Shown: positions 1-9,965 of the stretch, piece by piece
Numbering within the stretch: position 1 is the stretch's first letter
Layout: the number at the start of each line of letters is the position of its first letter
From: Bacteroidetes bacterium 47-18
GTDB taxonomy: Bacteria; Bacteroidota; Bacteroidia; Chitinophagales; Chitinophagaceae
Direction of reading: 5' to 3'
DNA length: 64,000 bases
Assembly: GCA_001897155.1 (NCBI GenBank)
Contig: MKSF01000037.1
Coordinates: 124,001 to 188,000, forward strand
Notes under the pieces: generated by a model
The model's database searches: none
Seen by the model: only the letters and a program-made list of their open reading frames with translations
Told to the model about the DNA's origin: nothing
Program-made: the position numbers and the translations under genes

Positions 1-2
1 TA

Positions 3-2225
3 ACATACGCCATGCCATTATTGGCATTGGAAACAGTTAATAAAACAATTGCTATATATACGAATGAGCAGCATCCTTTGTATAACGATTTTCAGCGGTC
101 ATTGACTTATAGAAATTATGCTCCTGATTCTACTATCAACAACCTTAAACATATTCTCCACAGTTTATTCCAGATGGAAGACTACTTCATGCAAGCTTAC
201 ATCTACTCTGGAAAACTTTACCAGCTATTAAAAGACAATGGAACTGTTTCAAATATTGCAGACTTTGAAAAGAGTGATGGTTTTGAAGGATTTACTTGCA
301 AAAAACAAAACCAGGTACTTACAGCCAGTAAAGTGACATTAGGCAAAGTTGATGGAGAAATGAAGTTTTTTGCTCTTGGTACTTTAAAAGCTATACTAAG
401 ACTTGAATTTACACATACTGAATCCCACTTATTTAAAAAGGATTCTATCCATATTTATACAATACATGTTCCTGAGAATAAGCATGTAAAAAAACTGAGG
501 CAAGAAACAATTGATCTGTTAATTGAAGTATTTCAAAATGACTCTTCCAAAGAGATTAAAGAAGAGATTCTTAAGATCATTGTTGATGTGCCAAGAGAGA
601 TTTTTGCGGCAAGGAATAACAATTATAAGGGAAAAGAAGACATCAAAACAGTCTTGGATTTCCTGCTTTTGATCTCCGCTCAAAACATTCTTGAACTGAA
701 ACAAAAGCAGTTTATTAAACAGCAATTGCACAGGTTCAAACGATGGGATAAAGATGCTGTCTATCATACGATCATTGATAAGATAAATAAGCAACTGGCA
801 GGCAGTGATCTTGCAGAAATACTACTGGATTTATTCAATCCAAAGTATGATAAAAATTTCAATAAAACGAAAGAAATATATAAAACAGAAGCACAAAAAT
901 TAATAAAGAATAACTCTGGAACTGAATTAGGAGACGCCTTAGTAAAAGTTGTCCAGCAAAGTGAACATACCCCACATTATCTTTATGATTTTCTATACGA
1001 AATTACAACTGACTTAACCAAAACCAAAGAGCTTATTAATCATTTGTGGACAACCAATAGAGAATTTGTGATTATCTACTGTTCCAGTATGTTCCGACAA
1101 TTGAGGTTTTCTGAAGAGGGTAAAAGTTTTTTTTGGCAATATATTCAAAAGCTGCAAGAAGAAAATTCTGTTAAGACAAGAGACTGTATATTAAATGTGT
1201 ATAGTTCCTTTAGGATTCACGATGTTGGAGTGCATATAAAAAAACAAGACATCCTGGAACAAGAGGACTCAGACCTTATCACTACAACGTTTGAAAAATC
1301 AACACCTGAAAATTATTTCAATCTGGCCTGGGCGCTTCCAATCCTGTTCTTTCTTGATAAATCTTTAGCTGTCAACGAAATTAAAAAGTTTTTACAAAAC
1401 TGCCATGAAAGACATCTTGATACTTTGTTTTTAGCATTCGATCCAGTCGAAAAAGAAAATTATCCGGAAATAAAAGAATTGTTACTTCATCATACCATTC
1501 ATCTGAATATTCCCTATACCGTTGAACGTTTTTTAAATAAGATAATCAGGAAAGACGGATTTGAGGACGTGTTCAGGTATATTGAAAAAAGATTGTTTTT
1601 CAAGCGAAAATATGTATTGGAAAAAAAGAACTTGCTCGATTATGAATATGTACCAACTCATACAGGTAATACCATTACAGCAAATCTTTCTGATGAGCAG
1701 AAAAATGAAATATTTTCTAAGATACTCAATTGGTTTGTTGGTTTTGATTTTGAGTCATACGAACACTTTTATACAAAAGATGTCATTGAATTATTTGCTG
1801 TGAATAAATACATAGATGAATACACAAAAGTTATCTATACTAAGCTTATTGAACAGTATCAATCAGATTATAACAAGTTGTTGAATATTATTCAATCCCT
1901 ATCTGGATTTAAGGAAAAAAATGAAGCTTTTATAGATTTAATCATGCAGCTTCTGAAAGTCGGTGAAGAAAGCATACAAAAGGAAGAACAACTTAAAAAG
2001 TTTAAATCACAATGCGATATTGCATTAACTTCTGTAGGTGTTAAATCCGGTACAGCAGGACAACCATTCGAGGTAGACCTGCAATTAAAGGAATTATTGG
2101 AAAATACTTTGAATAGCTCAAAGATAAGTACTCCCCAAATGAAGGACTTTTTTCAAAGAGTTTTAAAATCGGTACAGGCAAATATTGATCGGGATAAATA
2201 TGATGAAGGAGGAGAAATATGGTAA
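3..2225 (+). CDS. Large AT-rich hypothetical protein, probably 5'-partial
   Basis: I do not recognise this protein. The frame is open to the left edge of the window, so the ATG at 12 may be internal and the gene may start outside. At least 737 residues are visible. They are rich in Lys, Glu, Ile, Leu and Asn with amphipathic helical periodicity throughout, which suggests an alpha-solenoid or helical-repeat region. There is no signal peptide, membrane segment or nucleotide-binding motif in the visible part. Base composition is much more AT-rich than the fatty-acid genes that follow, which suggests acquired DNA. Its last codons contain a strong GGAGGAG and overlap the start of another reading frame. 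A C-terminal sensor region of a large multidomain NTPase or defence protein is possible, but this is inference only. Confidence 0.7.
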   Translation, partial: TYAMPLLALETVNKTIAIYTNEQHPLYNDFQRSLTYRNYAPDSTINNLKHILHSLFQMEDYFMQAYIYSGKLYQLLKDNGTVSNIADFEKSDGFEGFTCKKQNQVLTASKVTLGKVDGEMKFFALGTLKAILRLEFTHTESHLFKKDSIHIYTIHVPENKHVKKLRQETIDLLIEVFQNDSSKEIKEEILKIIVDVPREIFAARNNNYKGKEDIKTVLDFLLLISAQNILELKQKQFIKQQLHRFKRWDKDAVYHTIIDKINKQLAGSDLAEILLDLFNPKYDKNFNKTKEIYKTEAQKLIKNNSGTELGDALVKVVQQSEHTPHYLYDFLYEITTDLTKTKELINHLWTTNREFVIIYCSSMFRQLRFSEEGKSFFWQYIQKLQEENSVKTRDCILNVYSSFRIHDVGVHIKKQDILEQEDSDLITTTFEKSTPENYFNLAWALPILFFLDKSLAVNEIKKFLQNCHERHLDTLFLAFDPVEKENYPEIKELLLHHTIHLNIPYTVERFLNKIIRKDGFEDVFRYIEKRLFFKRKYVLEKKNLLDYEYVPTHTGNTITANLSDEQKNEIFSKILNWFVGFDFESYEHFYTKDVIELFAVNKYIDEYTKVIYTKLIEQYQSDYNKLLNIIQSLSGFKEKNEAFIDLIMQLLKVGEESIQKEEQLKKFKSQCDIALTSVGVKSGTAGQPFEVDLQLKELLENTLNSSKISTPQMKDFFQRVLKSVQANIDRDKYDEGGEIW

Positions 2226-2302
2226 CTAAATCACTTACAGATTTTAGCGTTCAGAAAAATGCTATCTTAACCGCTATAAATAATAGCTGGCGGCATTTAT
2301 AA
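2219..2302 (+). pseudogene. Short translationally coupled frame, likely truncated second gene of the cassette
   Basis: An ATG at 2219 overlaps the stop of the preceding gene (ATGGTAA arrangement) and sits just after GGAGGAG, an unusually good Shine-Dalgarno sequence for this phylum. The frame encodes only 27 residues, starting MVTKSLTDFS, and stops at 2300-2302. The base composition still resembles the upstream gene. The position and coupling are those of the second gene of an operon, but the body is missing and the text passes straight into the regulatory region of the TetR gene. It could be a remnant left by deletion or integration. A genuine 27-residue peptide is the alternative. Confidence 0.4.
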
Positions 2303-2373
2303 TCAAAGCCTGCATAGTTCGTTTAAACTCTCTCGAACAAAAATAATACTCCCCTCCACATTCTTTTCTCCAC

Positions 2374-2403
2374 AAAATAAATGAATGAACATTCATTTAT
2401 TTT
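2374..2403. promoter_or_regulatory. TetR/FadR-type palindromic operator
   Basis: Two perfectly complementary 14-base arms (2374-2387 and 2390-2403) flank a 2-base centre. The core reads TGAATGAACATTCA, which resembles operators known for TetR-family FadR regulators of beta-oxidation (TGAATGA half-sites). It lies 31 bases upstream of the TetR start at 2435, so autoregulation and control of the fad block is the natural inference. Confidence 0.7.
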
Positions 2404-2434
2404 ACCTAAATTGCATTAAAATCAATTTTGACAG

Positions 2435-3010
2435 ATGATCCGGAATAAAAGAAATGCTATCCTGAAAAGTGTGCTTAAGCTGGTCAACAGGCAGGGATTT
2501 TATCATCTGAATATGAAAAGCATCGCGCAGGAAGCCGGTGTTGCGGCAGGGACCATCTATCTCTACTTCAAGGGGAAGGAAGACCTTATCAATGCGTTGT
2601 ATGCCATGACTGCAGAGGAGTTCAACCAGGCCATACTCGAAGCATACGAGGAAGGCAGGCCATTACAGGCCAATTTTTTTGCCATGCTCGACGCCGCGGT
2701 CATGTTCTATCTTAAGAACCCGGACCATTTCAGCTTTGTGGAGCAATATACCTACGCGCCTTTCCTGTTCAAAGAAAACCAGGATATGAACTTTTCCCTG
2801 CTTTTACCTATTTATAAAATGATGGCGCAGGGAAAGGCGCTCCGGCTTATAAAGCCGCTGGATGAGTCCGTGCTGCTCGCGCTCATTCACGGCAGCCTCA
2901 ACACCATCATAAAGCTGCACCTGGCCAGGAAGACCAATCTCCGGAAAGAGAGCACCCGGAAGGAATTTTATAATGCTGTCTGGGATGCCGTAACCGTAAC
3001 AAAAAAGTAA
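2435..3010 (+). CDS. TetR/AcrR family transcriptional regulator, likely of fatty-acid degradation
   Basis: The 191-residue protein has a typical TetR N-terminal helix-turn-helix at about residues 8-55, including the signature AGVAAGTIYLYFKGKEDL, followed by a divergent helical ligand-binding domain. The size is normal for the family. The gene is preceded by a perfect inverted repeat of FadR type and is followed 93 bases later by fadN-fadA-fadE on the same strand. By analogy with Bacillus FadR it would repress beta-oxidation genes and be released by long-chain acyl-CoA. The DNA-binding class is clear from the sequence; ligand and regulon are inferred from operator and neighbours. Start chosen at the ATG opening MIRNKRNAIL, directly before the HTH. 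Confidence 0.9.
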   Translation: MIRNKRNAILKSVLKLVNRQGFYHLNMKSIAQEAGVAAGTIYLYFKGKEDLINALYAMTAEEFNQAILEAYEEGRPLQANFFAMLDAAVMFYLKNPDHFSFVEQYTYAPFLFKENQDMNFSLLLPIYKMMAQGKALRLIKPLDESVLLALIHGSLNTIIKLHLARKTNLRKESTRKEFYNAVWDAVTVTKK

Positions 3011-3103
3011 ACAAGCAAATTGTGAACAAAACATCGCAATGCTTAATTTTCACAGGGAAGCGTGCTGGTGATGTTTTGATTAACCGTTCAAAAAAATATA
3101 CGA

Positions 3104-5482
3104 ATGAAAAGGATCATTAAAAAAGTAGCCGTCCTCGGATCAGGAGTTATGGGCAGCCGTATTGCCTGTCACTTTGCCAACGCCGGCATAGAAGTATTGC
3201 TGCTGGATATCGTACCCAAAGATGCGCCGGCCGATGATAAAAAAGCCAGGAATAAGATCGTGAACGATGCCCTGCAGTTCGCGCTCAAATCCAATCCTTC
3301 ACCCATTTACAGTAAATCGTTCGTGACGCGGATCACTACCGGGAATTTCGAGGACAACCTACCCGAAATTGCCGGCTGCGACTGGGTGATAGAAGTCATC
3401 ATCGAACGCCTGGACATCAAACAATCGCTGTTTGAAAGAGTGGAACAGTACCGGAAACCCGGCACCCTGGTCTCCTCCAATACTTCCGGTATACCCATCC
3501 ACCTGATGGCAGAAGGAAGAAGCGAGGATTTCAGGGCGCATTTCTGCGGGACGCACTTCTTTAACCCGCCCCGTTACCTGAAATTATTGGAGATCATACC
3601 CACCGCCCACACCTTGCCGGAAGTAACGGACTTCCTGATGGCTTACGGGGAAAAAATGCTGGGAAAGACCACGGTATTATGTAAAGATACCCCTGCCTTC
3701 ATTTCCAACAGGATAGGGGTCTTCAGCATGGCCAGCATCTTACAATACGTGGAAAAGACCGGTATGACCATAGATGAGGTGGACAAGCTGACCGGTCCCG
3801 TGATAGGCCGACCCAAATCCGCCACCTTCCGTACGGCCGATGTGGTGGGCCTGGACACGCTGGCTCTGGTAACCAACGGCTTATACCAGGGATTACAGCA
3901 CGATGAAGCGAAAGATACCTTTAAGGTACCTGCCTTTATTAACACGATGATCGAAAACAAATGGCTGGGTAGTAAAACAGAACAGGGATTCTTTAAAAAA
4001 GTAAAAGGAGAGGACGGTAAAAGCGAGATCCTTTCTTTAGACCTGCAAACATTGGCATATAAAAAAGCGGAAAAAGCCAAATTCGCGGTACTGGAAACAA
4101 CCAAGCAGATAGAAAACCTGGCGGACAGGTTCAAAGTCCTGCTGGCCGATAAGGACAGGGCAGGGGACTTCTACCGTACCACGTTCTACAGCCTCTTTAC
4201 CTATATCTCCAACCGTATCCCGGAAATCGCAGACGAGCTTTACAAGATAGACGATGCCATAGAAGCCGGCTTCGGCTGGGAAATGGGCCCATTCAAGATC
4301 TGGGACACCCTGGACATCGCCAAAACGGTTGAAAGCATAGAAGCAGCCGGGTATAAGGTAGCCGACTGGGTAAAGACTATGCTGGCAGCAGGTCATACCT
4401 CCTTTTACCAGGCCCGTGACGGCCGGAGATACTATTATGATATTCCTTCCGGGTCTTATAAGATCATCCCCGGAACAGAAGAGTTTGTCAATATAGACCT
4501 GGTAGGAGCCGATAAAATAGTCTGGCAAAACTCAGGCACCATTTTAAAAGATATCGGCGACGGCATCCTGAACCTGGAATTCAGGACCAAGATGAATACC
4601 ATAGGCGGCGAAGTGCTGGAAGGCATCAATAAAGCCATTGATATCGCGGAAAAAGATTATAAAGGCCTGGTGATCAGCAATACCGGCGCCAATTTCAGCG
4701 CGGGCGCCAATGTAGGGCTGATCTTTATGATGGCCGTAGAGGAGGAGTGGGACGAGCTGGACTTTGCCATCCGCCAGTTCCAGAATACGATGATGCGCGT
4801 ACGTTATTCCGGTATACCGGTAATCGTAGCACCTCATAATATGACCCTGGGCGGCGGCTGTGAAATGTGCCTGCACGCAGATAAGGTAGTAGCACACGCG
4901 GAGTCCTATATCGGACTGGTAGAATTTGGGGTGGGGCTGATCCCCGGAGGCGGCGGAACCAAAGAGTTTGCGCTCCGTACTGCCGATGAGCTGAAAGAAG
5001 GCGATGTGGCTTTAAACAGGTTCAGGGACAGGTTCCTGACCATAGGACAGGCCAGGGTTTCCACCAGCGCTGAGGAAGCATTCGAGCTGGGATACCTGGT
5101 AAAAGGCAGGGATAAGGTCGTATTATCCCAGAAACGGCTGCTGCTGGAAGCCAAAAAGGAATGCCTGCTGCTGGCAGATGAGGGCTATGTAGCCCCGCAG
5201 CCGCGCAAAGATATTTTAGTATTGGGTAAGCAGGCCCTGGGGCTGGCATACCTGGGAGCCGACAGCATGCGTGCCGGCAATTATATCTCCGATCACGATG
5301 TGAAGATCTCCCAAAAGCTAGGCTATGTAATGGCCGGAGGCGACCTCTCCACACCCACCCGGGTCAGTGAGCAATATCTGCTCGACCTGGAACGCCGGGC
5401 ATTCCTGGAGCTTTGCGCGGAAAGAAAAACATTAGAGCGTATCCAGTCTATCCTGAACGGCGGTAAAGTGCTGAGGAATTAG
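3104..5482 (+). CDS. fadN: 3-hydroxyacyl-CoA dehydrogenase / enoyl-CoA hydratase, FadN type
   Basis: This 792-residue bifunctional beta-oxidation enzyme hydrates enoyl-CoA and oxidises the resulting 3-hydroxyacyl-CoA with NAD. The dehydrogenase comes first: the Rossmann motif GSGVMGSRIACHFANAG is at about residues 11-27, and the catalytic region GTHFFNPPRYLKLLEI is near 149-164. The crotonase (hydratase) domain is C-terminal, about 495-690, with oxyanion-type segments FSAGANVG and TLGGGCEM. This order and length match Bacillus FadN (about 790 aa), not E. coli FadB, where the hydratase is N-terminal. fadA follows after 72 bases. It acts in the cytoplasm with FadA and FadE. Confidence 0.93.
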   Translation: MKRIIKKVAVLGSGVMGSRIACHFANAGIEVLLLDIVPKDAPADDKKARNKIVNDALQFALKSNPSPIYSKSFVTRITTGNFEDNLPEIAGCDWVIEVIIERLDIKQSLFERVEQYRKPGTLVSSNTSGIPIHLMAEGRSEDFRAHFCGTHFFNPPRYLKLLEIIPTAHTLPEVTDFLMAYGEKMLGKTTVLCKDTPAFISNRIGVFSMASILQYVEKTGMTIDEVDKLTGPVIGRPKSATFRTADVVGLDTLALVTNGLYQGLQHDEAKDTFKVPAFINTMIENKWLGSKTEQGFFKKVKGEDGKSEILSLDLQTLAYKKAEKAKFAVLETTKQIENLADRFKVLLADKDRAGDFYRTTFYSLFTYISNRIPEIADELYKIDDAIEAGFGWEMGPFKIWDTLDIAKTVESIEAAGYKVADWVKTMLAAGHTSFYQARDGRRYYYDIPSGSYKIIPGTEEFVNIDLVGADKIVWQNSGTILKDIGDGILNLEFRTKMNTIGGEVLEGINKAIDIAEKDYKGLVISNTGANFSAGANVGLIFMMAVEEEWDELDFAIRQFQNTMMRVRYSGIPVIVAPHNMTLGGGCEMCLHADKVVAHAESYIGLVEFGVGLIPGGGGTKEFALRTADELKEGDVALNRFRDRFLTIGQARVSTSAEEAFELGYLVKGRDKVVLSQKRLLLEAKKECLLLADEGYVAPQPRKDILVLGKQALGLAYLGADSMRAGNYISDHDVKISQKLGYVMAGGDLSTPTRVSEQYLLDLERRAFLELCAERKTLERIQSILNGGKVLRN

Positions 5483-5554
5483 ACCGTTGCCGGAAGCATA
5501 TGGCTCCGCATTAAATTATTTCATTTTACAGTGACCTTAAAAATATTAAAACAT

Positions 5555-6730
5555 ATGAATGCTTATATAGTTGCAGGATACAGATCGGCCGTAGGCAAAG
5601 CCAACAAAGGAGGTTTCCGCTTTATGCGCACCGATGAGCTGGCAGCCCGGGTGATCAGACATTTAATGGCCAGCGTGCCCCAGGTCAAACCCGAACAGGT
5701 GGATGATCTGCTGGTAGGCAACGCGATGCCGGAAGCGGAACAGGGCCTGAACTTCGCCCGTTTCGTTTCGCTGATGGGATTTGATTCCGTTAAAGTGCCC
5801 GCCGTAACGGTCAACAGGTACTGCGCCTCAGGACTGGAAACCATTGCGACGGCAGCGGCCAAGATCCATTCCGGCCTGGCGCACTGCATCGTAGCCGGCG
5901 GCGCCGAAAGCATGAGCCTTATCCCTATGGGCGGCTGGAAAGTTGTGCCCCAGGTGGAGCTGGCGAGGGATCATGCGGATTATTACTGGGGAATGGGCCT
6001 GACGGCAGAAGCTGTAGCCAAAGAATACAATGTCAGCCGTGAAGACCAGGACGCCTTTGCCCTGCGATCGCACCAAAAAGCGCTGAAAGCCCTGGCGGAA
6101 AACAAATTCAAAGAAGAGATCGTTCCCATAACCGTGGAAGAGACCTATGTAGGCAATAACTGCGGCCAAAAGAAAACCCGTACCTACGTAGTAGATACGG
6201 ACGAAGGACCACGCGAAAGCACACCGGAAGGGCTGGCCGGCTTAAAGCCCGTATTCGCGGCCGGCGGCACTGTTACGGCCGGCAACAGCTCGCAGACAAG
6301 CGACGGAGCAGCCTTTGTGATGATCTGCAGCGAAGCGTTTATAAAAGCGAACAACCTGCAGCCCATCGCCCGTTTTGTAAGCTATGCGGCAGCCGGGGTA
6401 GAGCCCCGTATAATGGGCATAGGGCCGGTAGAAGCCATCCCTAAAGCGTTGGAGCTGGCAGGGCTTCAATTGAAAGACATAGACCTGGTAGAGCTCAATG
6501 AGGCCTTCGCTTCCCAATCCATAGCCTGCATCCGGGAGTTGGGACTGGATGAAGATAAGGTCAATGTGAACGGGGGCGCTATTGCCCTGGGACACCCCTT
6601 AGGCTGTACCGGCGCGAAGCTGACCGTACAGATGATGCACGAGCTGAAACGCCGCAATAAGAAATACGGCCTGATCTCCATGTGTGTAGGCACAGGACAG
6701 GGAGCAGCGGGTATTATTGAAATGCTGTAA
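5555..6730 (+). CDS. fadA: Acetyl-CoA acyltransferase (3-ketoacyl-CoA thiolase)
   Basis: This 391-residue thiolase releases acetyl-CoA from 3-ketoacyl-CoA in the last step of the beta-oxidation cycle. The nucleophilic cysteine is in [10 protein letters not shown] (about residue 89). The active-site histidine is in [15 protein letters not shown] and the second cysteine in [10 protein letters not shown] near the C-terminus, so all thiolase landmarks are intact. A GTG at 5531 would add eight residues, but the ATG at 5555 ([15 protein letters not shown]) matches the usual thiolase N-terminus and length. It sits between fadN and fadE in the same order as the Bacillus fadNAE operon. Confidence 0.94.
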   Translation: MNAYIVAGYRSAVGKANKGGFRFMRTDELAARVIRHLMASVPQVKPEQVDDLLVGNAMPEAEQGLNFARFVSLMGFDSVKVPAVTVNRYCASGLETIATAAAKIHSGLAHCIVAGGAESMSLIPMGGWKVVPQVELARDHADYYWGMGLTAEAVAKEYNVSREDQDAFALRSHQKALKALAENKFKEEIVPITVEETYVGNNCGQKKTRTYVVDTDEGPRESTPEGLAGLKPVFAAGGTVTAGNSSQTSDGAAFVMICSEAFIKANNLQPIARFVSYAAAGVEPRIMGIGPVEAIPKALELAGLQLKDIDLVELNEAFASQSIACIRELGLDEDKVNVNGGAIALGHPLGCTGAKLTVQMMHELKRRNKKYGLISMCVGTGQGAAGIIEML

Positions 6731-6789
6731 CAGCCCGGGCACCTCATAAACCATACAATTATTCAATTAATAATAAAAACATTCAGACA

Positions 6790-8577
6790 ATGAGCAACAA
6801 ACAAACCATAATGGGCGGTGAGTTCCTGATCAAAGACACCCGGCCGGAAGATATTTTCATTCCTGAAAACTGGAGCGAGGAGCAACTGATGATCGCGCAG
6901 ATGTGTAAAGATTTCCTGAAAGCGGAAGTGACCCCCAGGCTGGAAGCTATCGATAAGCAGGAAGAAGGGCTGATGGCCTCCCTGCTGGAAAAAGCCGGGG
7001 CGCTCGGCCTGCTGGGCATCAGCGTACCTGAAGAACTGGGCGGCATAGGAAAAGATTTCGTTACCGCCATGCTCACCACGGAAGCGCTCGGCGCGGGCCA
7101 TTCCTTTGCTGTCGCCAATGCCGCTCATACCGGGATCGGGACTTTACCCATCCTGTATTATGGTACCGAAGCGCAAAAGCAAAAATATATCCCTAAGCTG
7201 GCTACCGGAGAATGGAAAGCCTGCTATTGCCTCACAGAGCCGGGTTCCGGGTCGGATGCCAATTCTGGAAAGACCAAAGCCAGACTGTCAGAGGACGGGA
7301 AGCACTATATCCTGAACGGCCAGAAGATGTGGATCACCAACGGCGGGTTTGCAGACATCTTTACGGTGTTCGCAAAAATTGACGATGATGAGAACCTGTC
7401 TGCCTTCATCGTGGAAAAGGATTTCGGCGGCATCACCATCAACGCGGAAGAAAGAAAAATGGGCATCAAGGGAAGCTCTACCACCCAGGTGTTTTTCAAC
7501 GACTGCAAAGTGCCGGTGGAGAATTTACTCTCTGAAAGAGGCGCCGGCTTTAAGATCGCCCTGAATATCCTGAACATCGGCCGTATCAAGCTGGGAGGCG
7601 CGGCCCTGGGAGCCGCCAAAGCCGTCATCAACCAGTCTGTGAATTATGCCAACGAACGGGAACAATTCGGCCGCCCTATCTCCAAATACGGAGCCATTAA
7701 GCAAAAGCTGGCAGAGCAGGCCATACGCACCTATGTTACGGAGTCTTTGACCTATCGCGCGTCACAGAATGTGGATGATGCCATCCAGCAGCTGATAGCG
7801 GAAGGTATGGAAGCAGGCAAAGCCAAGTTAAAGGCTACGGAGCTCTTCGCCGTGGAAGCCGCCATTGTAAAGGTGCACGCATCGGAAGTGCTGGATTACG
7901 TGGTGGACGAGGGCGTCCAGATATACGGCGGTATGGGCTACAGCGCGGAAGCGCCTATGGACAGGGCCTACAGGGATTCCCGCATCAACAGGATATTCGA
8001 AGGCACCAACGAGATCAACCGGATGCTGACAGTGGATATGCTGCTGAAAAAAGCCATGAAAGGACAGCTGGACCTGATGACACCCGCCCAGAACGTGGTA
8101 AAGGAGCTGACCTCCATCCCCGATTTCGGCGCTGCAGAAGAGGATGGCCTGTTCTCCGGAGAGTACAAATACATCAAAGGATTCAAAAAAGCTATTTTAA
8201 TGACGGCGGGCGCGGCGGTACAGAAGCTGATGATGCAGCTTGCCAAGGAGCAGGAAGTGATCATGTACCTCTCCGATATGCTGATTGAGCTGTATGCGTC
8301 GGAGTCCGTATTGCTGCGGGTGGATCAGCTGGTCCGGTCACAGGGCGACACAGGCAACGAGGAAAAAATAGCTATAGCAAAGACCTATATTTTCGATGCG
8401 GCATCCAGGATATACCAGGCAGGACGCAACGCTATCAACGCCTTCGCGGAGGGTGATGAAAAACGGATGATGCTGATGGGACTGAAAAGATTTACCAAAA
8501 CGGAAGAATTCAATACGGTAGCGGCCAGGAGAAGCATTGCGGAAAAAATAATTAAAGAAAATAAATATACTTATTAG
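6790..8577 (+). CDS. fadE: Acyl-CoA dehydrogenase with C-terminal extension, FadE type
   Basis: This 595-residue FAD enzyme introduces the trans-2 double bond in acyl-CoA, the first step of the cycle. The acyl-CoA dehydrogenase core covers about residues 25-420. Its motifs include CYCLTEPGSGSDA (flavin/substrate loop), KMWITNGG, REQFGRPISKYG and IFEGTNEINRM, the last holding the usual catalytic Glu region. A helical C-terminal extension of about 170 residues follows, as in Bacillus FadE (about 594 aa). The gene is third in the fadN-fadA-fadE run and is followed by a hairpin. Electrons presumably pass to ETF, which is not encoded here. Confidence 0.93.
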   Translation: MSNKQTIMGGEFLIKDTRPEDIFIPENWSEEQLMIAQMCKDFLKAEVTPRLEAIDKQEEGLMASLLEKAGALGLLGISVPEELGGIGKDFVTAMLTTEALGAGHSFAVANAAHTGIGTLPILYYGTEAQKQKYIPKLATGEWKACYCLTEPGSGSDANSGKTKARLSEDGKHYILNGQKMWITNGGFADIFTVFAKIDDDENLSAFIVEKDFGGITINAEERKMGIKGSSTTQVFFNDCKVPVENLLSERGAGFKIALNILNIGRIKLGGAALGAAKAVINQSVNYANEREQFGRPISKYGAIKQKLAEQAIRTYVTESLTYRASQNVDDAIQQLIAEGMEAGKAKLKATELFAVEAAIVKVHASEVLDYVVDEGVQIYGGMGYSAEAPMDRAYRDSRINRIFEGTNEINRMLTVDMLLKKAMKGQLDLMTPAQNVVKELTSIPDFGAAEEDGLFSGEYKYIKGFKKAILMTAGAAVQKLMMQLAKEQEVIMYLSDMLIELYASESVLLRVDQLVRSQGDTGNEEKIAIAKTYIFDAASRIYQAGRNAINAFAEGDEKRMMLMGLKRFTKTEEFNTVAARRSIAEKIIKENKYTY

Positions 8578-8594
8578 TATCTTAGCAATTATTT

Positions 8595-8626
8595 AATAAA
8601 TAGGAAGTTTTTACTTCCTATTTATT
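8595..8626 (+). terminator. Hairpin after fadE
   Basis: Perfect 14-base arms (8595-8608 and 8613-8626) enclose a TTTT loop, followed by the weakly T-rich GTATTTT. The hairpin lies 17 bases after the fadE stop and could end or attenuate transcription before the FadL gene. The weak T tract leaves read-through possible. Confidence 0.55.
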
Positions 8627-8687
8627 GTATTTTCACAGATTTTTAAATATTTTGGTCCAAACTAATTATATAAGTAAATCAAAATTT

Positions 8688-9929
8688 ATGAATAAGAAAC
8701 TTATATTCACTTCTCTTGCATTAGGAATAGCTCCAACCCTGATGGCCGGCAGCTTCCAGATCAATTTACAGGGTATACGGCAGACCGCGATGGCGAGCAG
8801 TGGGACGGCTAAGCCCTGGGATGCTTCCACCTTGTTCTACAATCCTGCCGGGTTGTCTGATCTCGGCAGCTTTCAGGTGTATGCCAGCGGCTTCTATGTA
8901 TCTCCGAATATATCTTATTCCCAGGCACCGGCCACGGGCTACCGCGTTGATGCCCAGAAGCTTTCTTCCTTTCCTTTTGCCGTATATGCGGGCGGAGCTG
9001 TATCGAAGGATAAAAGGCTGGGCGCCGGTATAGGCATCTTCACACCATTCGGATCCAAGGTTAGCTGGGGATCGGACTGGAGAGGCCGGTACCTGGTAAG
9101 GGACATTTCCCTGGCATGCATCCAGATACAGCCCACTATCAGCTATAAGTTTTCTGACCATTTCTCCATCGGCGCCGGGCTTAACTACGGCTTCGGAAGC
9201 ATGGAGATCAACAAGGCGCTGCCGCTGACCTTTGCAGACGGATCGGACGGCGCGGTCAAGCTGGAAGGCAACGGTACCGGATGGGGCTTTAATGTAGGCC
9301 TGCATTACAAGCCGGTAGAAGAGATCGAGCTGGGCCTGACCTACCGCCACGGTATGACCATGAAAGTTAATGACGGCACCGCATCATTCAGCGCGCCTCA
9401 CTCGCTGCAAAGCTCCCTGCCTGCCAATGGCACCACCGGGTTCAGCACCCGGCTGCCTTTACCGCATATCACCACCTTAGGGATGGCGTATAATGTCAAC
9501 TCCCGCCTGACCTTACAGGGAGACCTCGTATTCGCTATCTGGTCGCGCTACAAATCCCTGGACTTTACCTTTGATGAGAACACTGCGCTGGTGCAGAATT
9601 CCAGCGAGGTCAAAAAGAACAACAATACCCTGGCTGTAAGGCTGGGCGCTAATTATAAGATAACCCAAGCATTGGAATTAATGGCAGGGTTTGGCTATGA
9701 CCCGACCCCTATCAGTAAGAATTACATGTCACCGGATGCTGTGGATGGCAACAGGTTCATCATGTCCGGCGGTATAGCCTATACGCTGGGAGATATGGTA
9801 AGCATTATGGGCTCCTTCCAGTACACTACCACACCGACAAGATACGCCACGCACAGTCCTTCAAATTTCAGCGGCGCTTATGAAATAAAAAGTTTTACGC
9901 CGGCGCTGGGCATAGCCGTTAAATTTTAA
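8688..9929 (+). CDS. OmpP1/FadL-family outer membrane transporter
   Basis: The predicted protein has 413 residues from the ATG at 8688, which begins a clean Sec signal peptide (MNKKLIFTSLALGIAPTLMAG). The upstream TTG-type extension has no signal-peptide character. The mature protein begins SFQINLQGIRQTAMASSGTA and carries the FadL-like FYNPAGLSDL motif, then alternating beta-strand sequence ending in an aromatic-containing strand (GIAVKF), as expected of an outer-membrane beta-barrel. FadL proteins admit long-chain fatty acids or other hydrophobic compounds. Its place directly after fadE supports fatty-acid uptake feeding the enzymes upstream. Confidence 0.88.
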   Translation: MNKKLIFTSLALGIAPTLMAGSFQINLQGIRQTAMASSGTAKPWDASTLFYNPAGLSDLGSFQVYASGFYVSPNISYSQAPATGYRVDAQKLSSFPFAVYAGGAVSKDKRLGAGIGIFTPFGSKVSWGSDWRGRYLVRDISLACIQIQPTISYKFSDHFSIGAGLNYGFGSMEINKALPLTFADGSDGAVKLEGNGTGWGFNVGLHYKPVEEIELGLTYRHGMTMKVNDGTASFSAPHSLQSSLPANGTTGFSTRLPLPHITTLGMAYNVNSRLTLQGDLVFAIWSRYKSLDFTFDENTALVQNSSEVKKNNNTLAVRLGANYKITQALELMAGFGYDPTPISKNYMSPDAVDGNRFIMSGGIAYTLGDMVSIMGSFQYTTTPTRYATHSPSNFSGAYEIKSFTPALGIAVKF

Positions 9930-9965
9930 TTTCTGTCAATGCTTTTCCAATTATAAAATAAACTT

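Noticed and set aside
4037-4528. Long minus-strand frames inside fadN and other GC-rich genes
   Set aside because: They are shadows of well-supported enzymes, without start context or family features.
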